Shown: positions 24,638-33,046 of the stretch, in pieces
How positions within the stretch are numbered: position 1 is the stretch's first letter
Layout: each line of letters opens with the position of its first letter
Origin: Gaetbulibacter_A sp043876815
Lineage (GTDB): Bacteria > Bacteroidota > Bacteroidia > Flavobacteriales > Flavobacteriaceae
Length of the DNA stretch: 64,000 bases
NCBI RefSeq assembly: GCF_043876815.1
Contig: NZ_JBAWKA010000001.1
Location: 248,001 to 312,000, forward strand
Reading direction: 5' to 3'
Position numbers and translations under genes: made by a program
Notes under the pieces: model-generated
Database searches by the model: none
The model's input: only the letters and a program-made list of their open reading frames with translations
What the model was told of the DNA's origin: nothing

Positions 24638-24781
24638 GGGTATTAAATTGGTTTTGAAAGGTACAACAAAAGTAAAAAGGGATAAAATTATTTTTAACAG
24701 TTTAAAAAATTCTGCCTGAATTTAAGCGATTTATGCGCTACAGTTTTAAGCTTAGGAGCTACATCATATTTAAAAATTTTG

Positions 24782-24841
24782 TATTTTTGTTTTACAATCT
24801 CGTGGGAACGAGATTTTTTTATATGCTGAATTTTTCAGCAT
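24782..24841 (+). promoter_or_regulatory. greA promoter box with tandem leader hairpins
   Basis: TATTTTTG (24782-24789) fits the -7 box. Right after it AATCTCGT (24796-24803) pairs with ACGAGATT (24808-24815) and runs into seven T (24814-24820), which looks like an intrinsic terminator at the very start of the transcript. A second stem ATGCTGAA / TTCAGCAT (24823-24841) follows, then greA 24 nt later. It may be an attenuator or produce a short leader RNA. Confidence 0.5.
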
Positions 24842-24865
24842 CTTTTAATATTAAACGATGACGTT

Positions 24866-25339
24866 ATGAGTAAAGTATCATACTATACACCTGAGGGATT
24901 AAAGAAATTAAGAGACGAGTTAAGGCAATTGAAAGATGTAGAGCGCGTAAAGGCCTCTAAAGCTATAGCTGAAGCAAGAGATAAAGGTGATCTCAGTGAA
25001 AATGCTGAATACGATGCTGCGAAGGAAGCACAAGGGATGTTGGAAATGCGCATTTCTAAATTAGAAGATGCTTTGGCGGGGGCTCGTGTTATAGACGAAT
25101 CGCAATTAGATAATTCAAAAGTTTTGGTGTTATCCAAGGTAAAAATAAAGAACCAGACTAACGGCGCTGAAATGGTTTACACCCTGGTTGCTGATGGTGA
25201 AGCTGATCTGGCTTCAGGAAAAATCTCTGTGAATTCACCGATTGGAAAAGGACTTCTCGGGAAATCTGTAGGTGATGTGGCTGAAATTAAAGTGCCAAGC
25301 GGGACTATGAAATTCGATATCATTGAAATTTCCAGATAA
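24866..25339 (+). CDS. greA: Transcription elongation factor GreA
   Basis: This 157-residue factor enters the RNA polymerase secondary channel and stimulates cleavage of backtracked RNA. The N-terminal coiled coil (about 1-75) carries the acidic tip ARDKGDLSENAEYDAAKEAQ, typical of GreA. The C-terminal FKBP-like domain (about 80-157) contains INSPIGKGLLGK-type sequence (ISVNSPIGKGLLGKSVGDVA). Tandem hairpins precede it, and a HIT-family gene follows after 10 nt, probably on the same transcript. Confidence 0.96.
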   Translation: MSKVSYYTPEGLKKLRDELRQLKDVERVKASKAIAEARDKGDLSENAEYDAAKEAQGMLEMRISKLEDALAGARVIDESQLDNSKVLVLSKVKIKNQTNGAEMVYTLVADGEADLASGKISVNSPIGKGLLGKSVGDVAEIKVPSGTMKFDIIEISR

Positions 25340-25349
25340 AATTTAAACC

Positions 25350-25739
25350 ATGGGCACCATATTTACAAAAATAGTTACTGGTGAAATACCGTGTTATAAG
25401 GTCGCGGAAACCGATTACTTTCTAGCATTTTTAGATATCAATCCGAATTCAAAAGGGCATACGCTTTGTATCCCTAAAAAAGAAGTAGATAAAATCTTTG
25501 ATTTGGATGAGGATAGCTACTTGGAACTTATGCGTTTTTCGCGGATGGTAGCCCGGGCCATACGAAAGGCTATCTCCTGCAAGCGCGTTGGTATGACGGT
25601 TATTGGCCTGGAAGTTCCCCATACACATGTGCATCTTATTCCGCTTCACGACATGGAGGATGCTCGATTCATCAGAAAGGCAAAATTCACTGAAAACGAA
25701 TTTCAGGAGATTGCAGATGCCATAAAAGCGGCGTTATAA
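25350..25739 (+). CDS. HIT-family nucleotide hydrolase
   Basis: This 129-residue cytoplasmic HIT protein has the histidine triad HTHVHLIPL with histidines at 91, 93 and 95; one acts as nucleophile in hydrolysing the phosphoramide or phosphoanhydride bond of adenosine nucleotides. FTKIVTGEIPCYKVAE at the start and GHTLCIPKKEV match Hint/HinT-like members. It lies 10 nt after greA. Its last 6 bases overlap the 3' end of the convergent zinc-ribbon gene. The native substrate is unknown. Confidence 0.93.
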   Translation: MGTIFTKIVTGEIPCYKVAETDYFLAFLDINPNSKGHTLCIPKKEVDKIFDLDEDSYLELMRFSRMVARAIRKAISCKRVGMTVIGLEVPHTHVHLIPLHDMEDARFIRKAKFTENEFQEIADAIKAAL

Positions 25740-26084
25740 TTTCGAATAAAAGAAGGTAAAGCCTATACCTGCAAGCACAATCGCCACAAAAAATATAACG
25801 ATCAAACCTAAACCTTTTAGCCGGAAAGACGATTTACTTGGTTGAAAAGCCTTAAGATGGTACTCGTAAACGCGCTCAATATCATCAGTCCATTGTACCG
25901 GATAAATGGTTGACTCACAATTTACGCAGGTCATTTCATTTTTCACTTCGGAAGTGAGCCATTTATAAAGCTTTGATTCGTGCAGTTTTTGATAAAACGT
26001 AACGCGAAGATGTTCATTACTATAACAAACTGGACAATTATTTTTTAAGCTTACTTCTTTAACTTCGATAAATTTTTTAGGCAT
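25734..26084 (-). CDS. Small membrane protein with two CxxC pairs (zinc-ribbon-like)
   Basis: I use the ATG at 26084 (116 residues, MPKKFIEVKEVSLK); a GTG at 26093 would add three residues. Two cysteine pairs, CPVC near the N-terminus and CVNC about 38 residues later, could bind zinc. A single transmembrane helix (IVIFFVAIVLAGIGFTFF) ends the chain. It overlaps the 3' end of the histidine kinase gene upstream by 8 nt, so they are likely coupled. I do not recognise the family; the zinc site is inferred. Confidence 0.72.
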   Translation of the reverse strand: MPKKFIEVKEVSLKNNCPVCYSNEHLRVTFYQKLHESKLYKWLTSEVKNEMTCVNCESTIYPVQWTDDIERVYEYHLKAFQPSKSSFRLKGLGLIVIFFVAIVLAGIGFTFFYSKL

Positions 26085-27234
26085 TGGTGGCACGTTTTAA
26101 AATGATTTCCATTGTTGTTCCTTTATCTTTTTCAGATTGCAGAACCTTTATTTTACCATGATGAAAATCTTCAATAATGCGCTTTGATAGCGACATTCCT
26201 AAACCCCAGCCACGTTTTTTTGTGGTAAACCCGGGTTCAAAAATATTTTTAAAATCTTTCTTGGGAATCCCTTTTCCCGTATCAGAAACATGGACTTTAA
26301 TATTGTTTTCAAGTTGTGAAATATCAATACTTAAGGTTCCACGTCCCTTCATCGCATCAATGGCATTTTTAACCAGATTTTCGATCACCCAACTATAGAG
26401 TTGTTTATTAAGATGTACGGGAATTTCTTCATTTGGGACGTTTAGTTCAAAATTTATCAACTTGGAACTCCGTGATTTCAAATAGTCAAAAGAGTTTATC
26501 GTTTCTTCAATAATATCCGTAACCTCCAGTTTAGGCAAAGATCCAATCTTACTGAAACGCTCAGTAATAGTTTGCAGGCGATCGATATCTTTTTCTATCT
26601 CATTGATGTACTCCGGATTAACATGTTCTGATTTTAAAATTTCGGTCCAACCAATAAGTGATGATAAAGGGGTGCCAATTTGATGCGCGGTTTCTTTAGC
26701 CATCCCTGACCATAATTTATTCTGAGTAGCATTTTTGGTGCTACTGTAGAAAAAGAATATCACAGCAACAAAAAGGATCACAATTAAAAGAAGGGCCAGC
26801 GGATAATATTTAAGTTTATTTAAAAGATCCGAATTCCCATAATAAATAGTACTTATTACCTTTTTATCTATAATTACGGGTATCGGTTTGTTTTCCTGTT
26901 TGAAGGTGTTAATGAGTTTATTAACGTAAAGCGCATCAGATATTTTACTTTCGTTAATATTATTGAAACTGGTGAGATTCCCGGCTGGATCAACAACAAG
27001 CATCGGGGTTGAGGTGTTGCTGGTTAATATTTTTAAAGGAAGTTCTAAATTTTCATTAGTGGAGCTATTGATCAAAGTGGATTGAGCAAACGCCCAGTTT
27101 TCCATTTTTGTGCGCTCTTCCTCTTTGAAATGCTGAAAAAACTCGTATGTTTTCCAAAGGATCAGGGTAACAATAATGAAAGAGGCAATCACCATAACCC
27201 ATCGAAAGGCATTATTATTTTTTCTAAATACCAT
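26077..27234 (-). CDS. Membrane sensor histidine kinase
   Basis: This 385-residue kinase has transmembrane helices at about 12-29 and 144-163 enclosing a ~115-residue periplasmic sensor region with no recognised domain. The dimerisation/phosphoacceptor motif is GMAKETAHQIGTPLSSLIGW with His184. The ATPase domain shows the N box (ENLVKNAIDAM), G1 (DTGKGIP) and G2 (GWGLGMSLSKRI). No response regulator gene is adjacent; the only neighbour on this strand is the CxxC membrane protein. The signal is unknown. Confidence 0.92.
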   Translation of the reverse strand: MVFRKNNNAFRWVMVIASFIIVTLILWKTYEFFQHFKEEERTKMENWAFAQSTLINSSTNENLELPLKILTSNTSTPMLVVDPAGNLTSFNNINESKISDALYVNKLINTFKQENKPIPVIIDKKVISTIYYGNSDLLNKLKYYPLALLLIVILFVAVIFFFYSSTKNATQNKLWSGMAKETAHQIGTPLSSLIGWTEILKSEHVNPEYINEIEKDIDRLQTITERFSKIGSLPKLEVTDIIEETINSFDYLKSRSSKLINFELNVPNEEIPVHLNKQLYSWVIENLVKNAIDAMKGRGTLSIDISQLENNIKVHVSDTGKGIPKKDFKNIFEPGFTTKKRGWGLGMSLSKRIIEDFHHGKIKVLQSEKDKGTTMEIILKRATNA

Positions 27235-27308
27235 ACTTAAAAAAATGAATCGTTAATATAATGCAAAACTGTTAATATTATTGCCCTAGTTGTTAGTAAA
27301 TCTGTTTT

Positions 27309-27336
27309 TTGTTCAAGCTTAGAATAGTTACATTTG
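27309..27336 (+). promoter_or_regulatory. Promoter for the flavin reductase gene
   Basis: TTG (27309-27311), a 17-nt spacer and TACATTTG (27329-27336) match the Bacteroidota pattern. The ATG at 27354 lies 17 nt past the box. This position rules out an alternative TTG start at 27309, which would put the promoter inside the coding region. Confidence 0.7.
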
Positions 27337-27353
27337 TTTTTATAAAAAAGTTT

Positions 27354-28223
27354 ATGCCGACTATTGAACCCAAAAGTGTATCCGTAAGTCAATTACATAG
27401 TTACCTTTTAAGTGCTGTAGCGCCTAGACCAATTGCCTTTGCCAGTACGGTAGATGCCGATGGGAAACCAAACCTGTCGCCTTATAGTTTTTTTAATGTG
27501 TTCAGTTCAAATCCGCCCACGGTGGTGTTTTCACCATCAAGGCGTGTTAGAGATAATACGGTAAAGCATACCTTAGAGAACATTGAAGAAACCGGTGAGG
27601 TGGTGATTAATGTGGTGACCTACGATATGGTTCATCAAATGTCATTGAGCAGTACCGAGTACGATAAGGGTGTTAACGAATTTGAAAAGGCTGGTTTAAC
27701 CATGCTAAAGTCCGAAGTGGTTAAACCGTTTCGTGTCGCTGAATCACCAGTGCAAATGGAATGCAAGGTGATGGACATTATTAAACTGGGATCTGAGGGC
27801 GGCGCAGGAAACCTGATCATTTGCGAGGTTGTAAGGCTTCATATTGATGATGAGGTTTTAGATGAAGATGGCACCATTAACCAGGTGAAATTAGATCTGG
27901 TGGCTCGTGCTGGGGGTAGTTTTTACTCGCGTGCCAAAAAAGGATTTTTTGAAATCCCAAAGCCTGTAAAAACAAAAGGAATTGGTGTTGATAGTTTTCC
28001 CGATCACGTTAAGAACAGTATGATCTTAACGGGAAATAATTTGGGAATGTTAGGGAATGTAGAGGCTTTACCAACTCCGGAAGCCGTAGCCGAGTTTGTG
28101 GCGAGTTTGTCAGAGCGCTACCCGAATATTAAAACGGCAACACACAGGGAAAAGCATAAATTGGCTCGCAATTATTTAAGCTTTGGCGACATCGATAGTG
28201 CCTGGAAAATATTGCTCAGTTAA
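27354..28223 (+). CDS. Flavin reductase family (FMN-binding split-barrel) protein
   Basis: This 289-residue protein has an FMN-binding split barrel of the flavin reductase-like family: SAVAPRPIAFASTVDADGKP, NLSPYSFFNVFSSNPPTVVF and the SPVQMECKV segment are typical. It probably reduces or binds flavin using NAD(P)H, but the substrate is unknown. The start is set by the promoter just upstream. The C-terminal ~85 residues extend beyond the barrel and look helical, as in longer Bacteroidota members. Confidence 0.85.
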   Translation: MPTIEPKSVSVSQLHSYLLSAVAPRPIAFASTVDADGKPNLSPYSFFNVFSSNPPTVVFSPSRRVRDNTVKHTLENIEETGEVVINVVTYDMVHQMSLSSTEYDKGVNEFEKAGLTMLKSEVVKPFRVAESPVQMECKVMDIIKLGSEGGAGNLIICEVVRLHIDDEVLDEDGTINQVKLDLVARAGGSFYSRAKKGFFEIPKPVKTKGIGVDSFPDHVKNSMILTGNNLGMLGNVEALPTPEAVAEFVASLSERYPNIKTATHREKHKLARNYLSFGDIDSAWKILLS

Positions 28224-28266
28224 ACATATAGATTAAAGATTATAAATAAGAAATAAACAGTAAAAC

Positions 28267-28644
28267 ATGGAAGTTCAAGGAAGAATTAAATTTATAGGAG
28301 AAACACAAACCTTTGGAAATAACGGATTTAGAAAACGTGAGGTTGTTGTAACCACTGAGGAACAATATCCCCAACATTTGATGATCGAGTTTGTTCAGGA
28401 TAAAACAGATTTGCTTAATAGTTATCAAGTTGGACAACAGGTAAAGGTTAGTATCAATTTACGAGGAAGAGAATGGGTGAATCCTCAAGGGGAAACAAAA
28501 TATTTTAATTCAATACAAGGCTGGCGTATTGAAGCTCTGGTGGACTCTGAAGCTTCAGGGAATGTTCCGCCGGTACCGCCAGCGGATGCCTTTGAGCCTG
28601 CCGGTGATTTAAATGAAGACGACCACGACGATTTACCGTTCTAA
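28267..28644 (+). CDS. DUF3127 OB-fold protein with SSB-like acidic tip
   Basis: This 125-residue protein opens MEVQGRIKFIGETQTFGNN, with FRKREVVVTTEEQYPQHL and a beta-rich core, matching DUF3127, which is predicted to be an OB fold. A Pro/Ala-rich linker leads to the terminal sequence EDDHDDLPF. The last five residues, DDLPF, equal the end of the SSB encoded at 7652-8110. That suggests it could bind the same partner proteins. It has its own terminator. DNA binding is inferred, not shown. Confidence 0.85.
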   Translation: MEVQGRIKFIGETQTFGNNGFRKREVVVTTEEQYPQHLMIEFVQDKTDLLNSYQVGQQVKVSINLRGREWVNPQGETKYFNSIQGWRIEALVDSEASGNVPPVPPADAFEPAGDLNEDDHDDLPF

Positions 28645-28688
28645 TTGAATATTTGAGTTCAGCTATAGCGAAAATCTATTAAAATATA

Positions 28689-28721
28689 AACCTTTCAATA
28701 TGCAATTTTGAAAGGTTTTTT
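28689..28721 (+). terminator. Terminator after the DUF3127 gene
   Basis: Stem AACCTTTCAA / TTGAAAGGTT around a 9-nt loop, followed by seven T. It ends only 13 nt before the aat start, so aat must be transcribed by read-through or from a promoter overlapping this hairpin. Confidence 0.8.
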
Positions 28722-28733
28722 TAATTTTATGCG

Positions 28734-29357
28734 ATGCGTTTTTTAGATGACAAAATAGCGTTTCCTCCTCCTCATGAAGCTACTGCTGACGGTCTTGTTG
28801 CCGTTGGTGGCGATTTGTCTATAGAACGACTAATCCTGGCTTATAGATCTGGTATTTTTCCTTGGTTTGAACACGAAACACCTATTTTATGGTGGTCGCC
28901 CGATCCTCGATTTGTACTCTTTCCCGTAGATCTTAAAGTTTCGAAAAGCATGAAAAGGATATTAAATAAAAAGCAATTTAAAGTGACGGTGAATCAGGCT
29001 TTTGATGCCGTGATCACCAATTGTGCCACAGCTGAGCGCCAAGGGCAGCGTGGTACCTGGATAACTCATAATATGATCCAGTCTTACAAAAAATTACATG
29101 AGTTAGGTTATGCTAAATCCGTAGAGGTTTGGGACAATAATGCCTTAGTTGGGGGACTCTATGGTGTGGATTTAGGGAATGGAGTTTTTTCAGGCGAAAG
29201 CATGTTCACAACCGTAAGCAATGCGAGTAAAGTAGGTTTTATTTCATTCCTGCAAAATAGCTCGTATAGGCTTGTTGATTGCCAGGTTTATACAGAACAT
29301 CTGGAGCGTTTAGGAGCTAAAGAAATTCCCCGAAATGAATTTTTATCTTTTTTGTAG
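28734..29357 (+). CDS. aat: Leucyl/phenylalanyl-tRNA-protein transferase
   Basis: This 207-residue cytoplasmic enzyme adds Leu or Phe to N-terminal Arg/Lys of proteins, marking them for ClpAP(S) degradation. Diagnostic segments are FPPPHEATADGLVAVGGDLS, YRSGIFPWFE, WWSPDPRFVLFP and GVFSGESMF. The first ATG at 28729 reads into a stop within five codons, so 28734 is the start. Length is normal. The following gap to the convergent tag gene is 80 nt. Confidence 0.95.
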   Translation: MRFLDDKIAFPPPHEATADGLVAVGGDLSIERLILAYRSGIFPWFEHETPILWWSPDPRFVLFPVDLKVSKSMKRILNKKQFKVTVNQAFDAVITNCATAERQGQRGTWITHNMIQSYKKLHELGYAKSVEVWDNNALVGGLYGVDLGNGVFSGESMFTTVSNASKVGFISFLQNSSYRLVDCQVYTEHLERLGAKEIPRNEFLSFL

Positions 29358-29437
29358 GAATTGGAAAAATGAGTTTTTCTCAGCAAAAATAAAAAAGCAG
29401 GTTAGGGTTGACTTTTTTTTTAATCAATATTTAGAAC

Positions 29438-30010
29438 TCAAATTTCATGGTATCGAAAACAATCAACTTCATGATCATTCACCATTCCGGTGGCTTGCAT
29501 GTGGGCATAAACAACAGTCGACCCTACGAATTTAAAGCCCCGTTTTTTCAAATCTGCACTTATGGTGTCACTCAAAGAGGTATTGGCAGGGATATTTTTA
29601 TGATGGTCAAGTTTATTTTTAATGGGCTTCCCGTCAACGAACCCCCAGATATAATGACTAAAACTTCCAAATTCTTTCTGGACCTTAATAAAGGCCTGAG
29701 CATTTGTAACAGTAGCTTTTATTTTTAATTTATTCCGAATTATACCGGCATTTTTTAGTAAGGTGTCTATTTTTTCCTGAGAATAACCGGCAATTTTTTT
29801 GTAGTCAAAATCATCGAAAGCATTTCTGAAATTTTCACGTTTACGCAAGATCGTAATCCAGCTTAAACCGGCCTGAAACGTTTCTAAAGTTAAAAATTCA
29901 AAAAGCGTGTCATCGTCATAAACCGGAACACCCCACTCGGTATCGTGATAGGCTTCATACAATGGATCACCCAAGCACCAACCACATTTGTGTTTTGACG
30001 TCGTTTTCAT
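29438..30010 (-). CDS. tag: DNA-3-methyladenine glycosylase I
   Basis: This 190-residue base-excision enzyme removes 3-methyladenine. It has the family N-terminus CGWCLGDPLYEAYHDTEWGVP with zinc-binding cysteines, the catalytic-site segment LTLETFQAGLSWITILRKRE and the C-terminal zinc ligands (HMQATGMVNDHEVDCF). The length is normal. It is a single gene, convergent with aat and divergent from the thioredoxin-like gene. Confidence 0.95.
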   Translation of the reverse strand: MKTTSKHKCGWCLGDPLYEAYHDTEWGVPVYDDDTLFEFLTLETFQAGLSWITILRKRENFRNAFDDFDYKKIAGYSQEKIDTLLKNAGIIRNKLKIKATVTNAQAFIKVQKEFGSFSHYIWGFVDGKPIKNKLDHHKNIPANTSLSDTISADLKKRGFKFVGSTVVYAHMQATGMVNDHEVDCFRYHEI

Positions 30011-30133
30011 TTTAAATCTTAAAGCAAAAAAAGATTAGATAAAAAGTAAAAGTATGACAAATATCAGCTTAATTAAAATATGCAGCCTGTAATTTTGTAT
30101 CGTTAGTTTTTGTTATAATTTAAATGAAATCCG

Positions 30134-30751
30134 ATGAATTCGATAATAAAAGCAAGTTTAGATCGCGGGATATCTTATGATACCTACAGAAAACTTATGG
30201 GTCAGTGGAGTTTAATAAATGCTACTTCCGGCAATGAACAAAGTGAATCTCATGTTCATTTCACAAAATTGAATGACAGGCGAATGAAGCGGTGGGATAA
30301 AACACTAAAAATAACCAAACCTTATACCGAAAATATTTTGAGATTCGAGCTCAAGATCACCTGGTTGGTTTTAGCCGAAAGTTGGTGTGCGGATGGGGCA
30401 CATATTATTCCTGTGCTGAATAAAATTGCAGAACTAAACCCGAATATTAGTTTAAAAATTGTTTTCCGTGATGAAAATCCGGAGCTTATGGATGCATTTT
30501 TAACCCATGGTAATCGGGCCATTCCTAAAGTCATCATGGTCGATGATCAAACAGGGAAAGTGATTGCGACCTATGGGCCACACCCCTCGGAAGCCGAAGG
30601 TTATGTAAAGCGGTTTAAAGCCATGAATGGAACATTGACAGCTAGCTTTAAAGAAGATTTACAATATTGGTATAATAGAGATAAGGGACAAACTATTATT
30701 GAAGATATCACCCAAATTTTAGGTCGGTTACAGCCTAGTGTTTCCCTATAA
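30134..30751 (+). CDS. Thioredoxin-like protein with a single active-site cysteine
   Basis: This 205-residue cytoplasmic protein has a thioredoxin fold in its second half: LVLAESWCADGAHIIPVLNK (Cys85) and the cis-proline loop NRAIPKVIM (Pro131). The second redox cysteine of CxxC is replaced by Gly88, so a simple disulfide reductase cycle is not possible; a monothiol or binding role is more likely. The helical N-terminal ~65 residues are not part of the fold. No export signal. The last 17 bases overlap the convergent TonB-like gene. Confidence 0.82.
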   Translation: MNSIIKASLDRGISYDTYRKLMGQWSLINATSGNEQSESHVHFTKLNDRRMKRWDKTLKITKPYTENILRFELKITWLVLAESWCADGAHIIPVLNKIAELNPNISLKIVFRDENPELMDAFLTHGNRAIPKVIMVDDQTGKVIATYGPHPSEAEGYVKRFKAMNGTLTASFKEDLQYWYNRDKGQTIIEDITQILGRLQPSVSL

Positions 30752-31445
30752 AATTAAAGGTGATGGTCCCTAGTTGTGACGCTTTGTTTACAGCCGAACT
30801 AAATTTTGATTCCTTGGCGTATTCCAGAGCATGATTCGTTAAGCATTCATTGCTGGTAGAAGACGAATTATTGATATAAGCATCAGTAACATCGCCTTTC
30901 GAATCAACGGTAATGTTCACTACTATTCTACCCCCAACTTCGCATAGATAAACAGGAATAGGAATATAGATTTTTTCTCTGTCGATAAGAGAAAAACTAA
31001 TGGTACTTCGCCCATTATTACTGTCTTCTTTTTGTTTTTTTAAGAGCTCATTAACCTTATCAAATGAAGATATTTCTTCACGGTTTAATTTAGAATCTTC
31101 GTAATCATGTGCTTTGGCAAATGATTTCAATTCTTCGAAACTTGAATTTTTTGGAACATAATCTTCCGGTGGAGCAATCGATTTATAGGCCTGATCAAAG
31201 CGTTTATTTTCTTTGTTCTGGTTGTATGCCTGATTCGTTTCGGCCTTGGCATTATTCAGTTTGTCCAGAGCTTCCAAAACTTTGATTTCCTCAGGGGTTA
31301 ACGGTTCTTCCGGAACAACTTCGTAATAACTTTCGGCGATACTAGCTTCTTTTTGTTTGAGCCCAAAACTGAAAACGGAAAGAACCACCGTTCCTGCTAT
31401 GAAAAAGGTTATTAATAAGGCTTTATGTTGATCTGTTAGGTGCAA
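30735..31445 (-). CDS. TonB-like protein with N-terminal anchor
   Basis: This 236-residue protein has one membrane helix at about 9-27. A charged, helical middle with a short proline segment follows (PEEPLTPEEIKVLEALDKL). The C-terminal domain, about 150-236 (VYLCEVGGRIVVNITVDSKG...), resembles the TonB C-terminal fold used by energy transducers. It lies 53 nt after truB on the same strand and probably ends the uppP-truB transcript. No ExbB/D genes are nearby. It could be an energy transducer or a scaffold that borrowed the fold. Confidence 0.7.
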   Translation of the reverse strand: MHLTDQHKALLITFFIAGTVVLSVFSFGLKQKEASIAESYYEVVPEEPLTPEEIKVLEALDKLNNAKAETNQAYNQNKENKRFDQAYKSIAPPEDYVPKNSSFEELKSFAKAHDYEDSKLNREEISSFDKVNELLKKQKEDSNNGRSTISFSLIDREKIYIPIPVYLCEVGGRIVVNITVDSKGDVTDAYINNSSSTSNECLTNHALEYAKESKFSSAVNKASQLGTITFNFIGKH

Positions 31446-31498
31446 ATCGTTTTAAATTTAGAGCATTTCTTCAACCAATATACGTAAAAATAAAGAAT

Positions 31499-32191
31499 TT
31501 AGTTGTCAAGGCCTTCGATAAAGGTATCTATACTCAGGGCCGTATCGACATGAAAATCACCAATTTTGGTCCGTCGTAAGGCTACTAAATGGGCTCCGGA
31601 ATTTAAGGCTTTTCCAAAATCGTTTGCTAAAGATCGGATGTAGGTGCCTTTGCTGCAAACCACTTTAAAATCGACATTTAAACCAGAGATATTTGTGATG
31701 TCGAAAGTATCGATAGTAACTTTCCTCGACTTAATTTCGACCTCCTGGCCCTCACGAGCAAATTCATACAGGCGTTTTCCATCCTTTTTTACGGCTGAAA
31801 ATACCGGGGGTACCTGTTCTATAGTTCCAGTGAATTTCTGAGTGGTTTGGTGAATTAAAATCTCTGTAATATGTTCTGTTGGGTAGCTTTTGTTGATCTC
31901 GGTTTCAAGATCATATGATGGTGTGGTGCTCCCTAGGACAATGGTACCCGTATACTCTTTGGTCTGTCCCTGAAAGGAGTCGATCTGCTTGGTCATTTTT
32001 CCGGTGCAAATGACTAATAAGCCGGTTGCCAAAGGATCTAGAGTACCTGCATGACCTACTTTTATTTTTTTAATATTGAAGGCTTTTCTGATCGCCCAGC
32101 GGAGCTTATTAACCACTTGAAAAGAGGTCCAATTCAAGGGCTTATCTATAAGAATAACCTGTCCTGCAAGGAAGTCTTCTTTTGTTGGCAT
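31499..32191 (-). CDS. truB: tRNA pseudouridine-55 synthase
   Basis: This 230-residue enzyme makes pseudouridine at position 55 in the T loop of tRNAs. The catalytic Asp52 is in VGHAGTLDPLATGLLVICTG; IDKPLNWTSF near the start and KGTYIRSLANDFG near 190 are diagnostic. It lacks a long C-terminal PUA domain, as in shorter Bacteroidota TruB. It follows uppP by 3 nt, indicating one transcript. Confidence 0.95.
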   Translation of the reverse strand: MPTKEDFLAGQVILIDKPLNWTSFQVVNKLRWAIRKAFNIKKIKVGHAGTLDPLATGLLVICTGKMTKQIDSFQGQTKEYTGTIVLGSTTPSYDLETEINKSYPTEHITEILIHQTTQKFTGTIEQVPPVFSAVKKDGKRLYEFAREGQEVEIKSRKVTIDTFDITNISGLNVDFKVVCSKGTYIRSLANDFGKALNSGAHLVALRRTKIGDFHVDTALSIDTFIEGLDN

Positions 32192-32194
32192 TTC

Positions 32195-32992
32195 TTAAAA
32201 TATTAAAGGAATGGTTATAGCTAAAACACCAACAATAAAACAATAAATAGCAAAGTAGGATAATTTACTTTTTTTAACCAAGGTGATCATCCAGGTGCAA
32301 GCAAATAAACCTGCAATAAATGCTGTAATAAAGCCAATGGTTAGGCCTGTAATGTTGTCTGAGTGAAAACTTAATTCACCTCCCATAATATCTTTAGCAA
32401 TTTTACCCAGAATGAGCGGCACAACCATTAAGAAGGAAAAGCGTGCTGCTTTGGTTTTATCATTTCCAAGTAATACGGAGGTCGAGATCGTAGCACCGGA
32501 TCTTGAAATTCCGGGGAGCATTGCAATGGCCTGAGATAAGCCAATAATGATTGCATTTCCAAAACTGACATTTTTACCTGTGTTCTTGGCTTTATCAGCC
32601 AGATATAATAATAAACCTGTAACAATAAGCATAAAGCCCACGAGTATTATTTGACCACCAAACAATTTCTCGAGTTCACTTTCAAAAAACAAACCGATAA
32701 TAACCGCAGGGATCATGGAAAGGGCTATTTTGGCTATAAACTGCAAATCAGAATTCCATTTAAAAGTAAGGGCCCCTTTTATAAGACTCAAAATATCTTT
32801 TCTAAAAACCACGATAGTGCTTAAAGCTGTTGCAAAATGAAGTACAACTGTGAAAAGTAAACTTTCCTCCGGAACCCGTGTATCGCCTAAAATGGCTTTG
32901 GCGAGTTCTAAATGGCCACTTGATGAAACGGGTAAAAATTCTGTAAGGCCTTGAATAAGCCCAAGAATAATGGAGTCTATTAAATTATTCAT
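32195..32992 (-). CDS. uppP: Undecaprenyl-diphosphatase
   Basis: This 265-residue inner-membrane enzyme of the BacA/UppP type recycles the lipid carrier for cell-wall synthesis by removing one phosphate from undecaprenyl diphosphate. The two family motifs are FLPVSSSGHLELAK and MLPGISRSGATIS. About eight membrane helices are visible. It is the first gene of the uppP-truB-TonB-like unit. Confidence 0.95.
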   Translation of the reverse strand: MNNLIDSIILGLIQGLTEFLPVSSSGHLELAKAILGDTRVPEESLLFTVVLHFATALSTIVVFRKDILSLIKGALTFKWNSDLQFIAKIALSMIPAVIIGLFFESELEKLFGGQIILVGFMLIVTGLLLYLADKAKNTGKNVSFGNAIIIGLSQAIAMLPGISRSGATISTSVLLGNDKTKAARFSFLMVVPLILGKIAKDIMGGELSFHSDNITGLTIGFITAFIAGLFACTWMITLVKKSKLSYFAIYCFIVGVLAITIPLIF

Positions 32993-33046
32993 GCCGCAAA
33001 AATAGCCAATTAAATGTAGTATTTATAACACTCTGTTAAAAATGAT

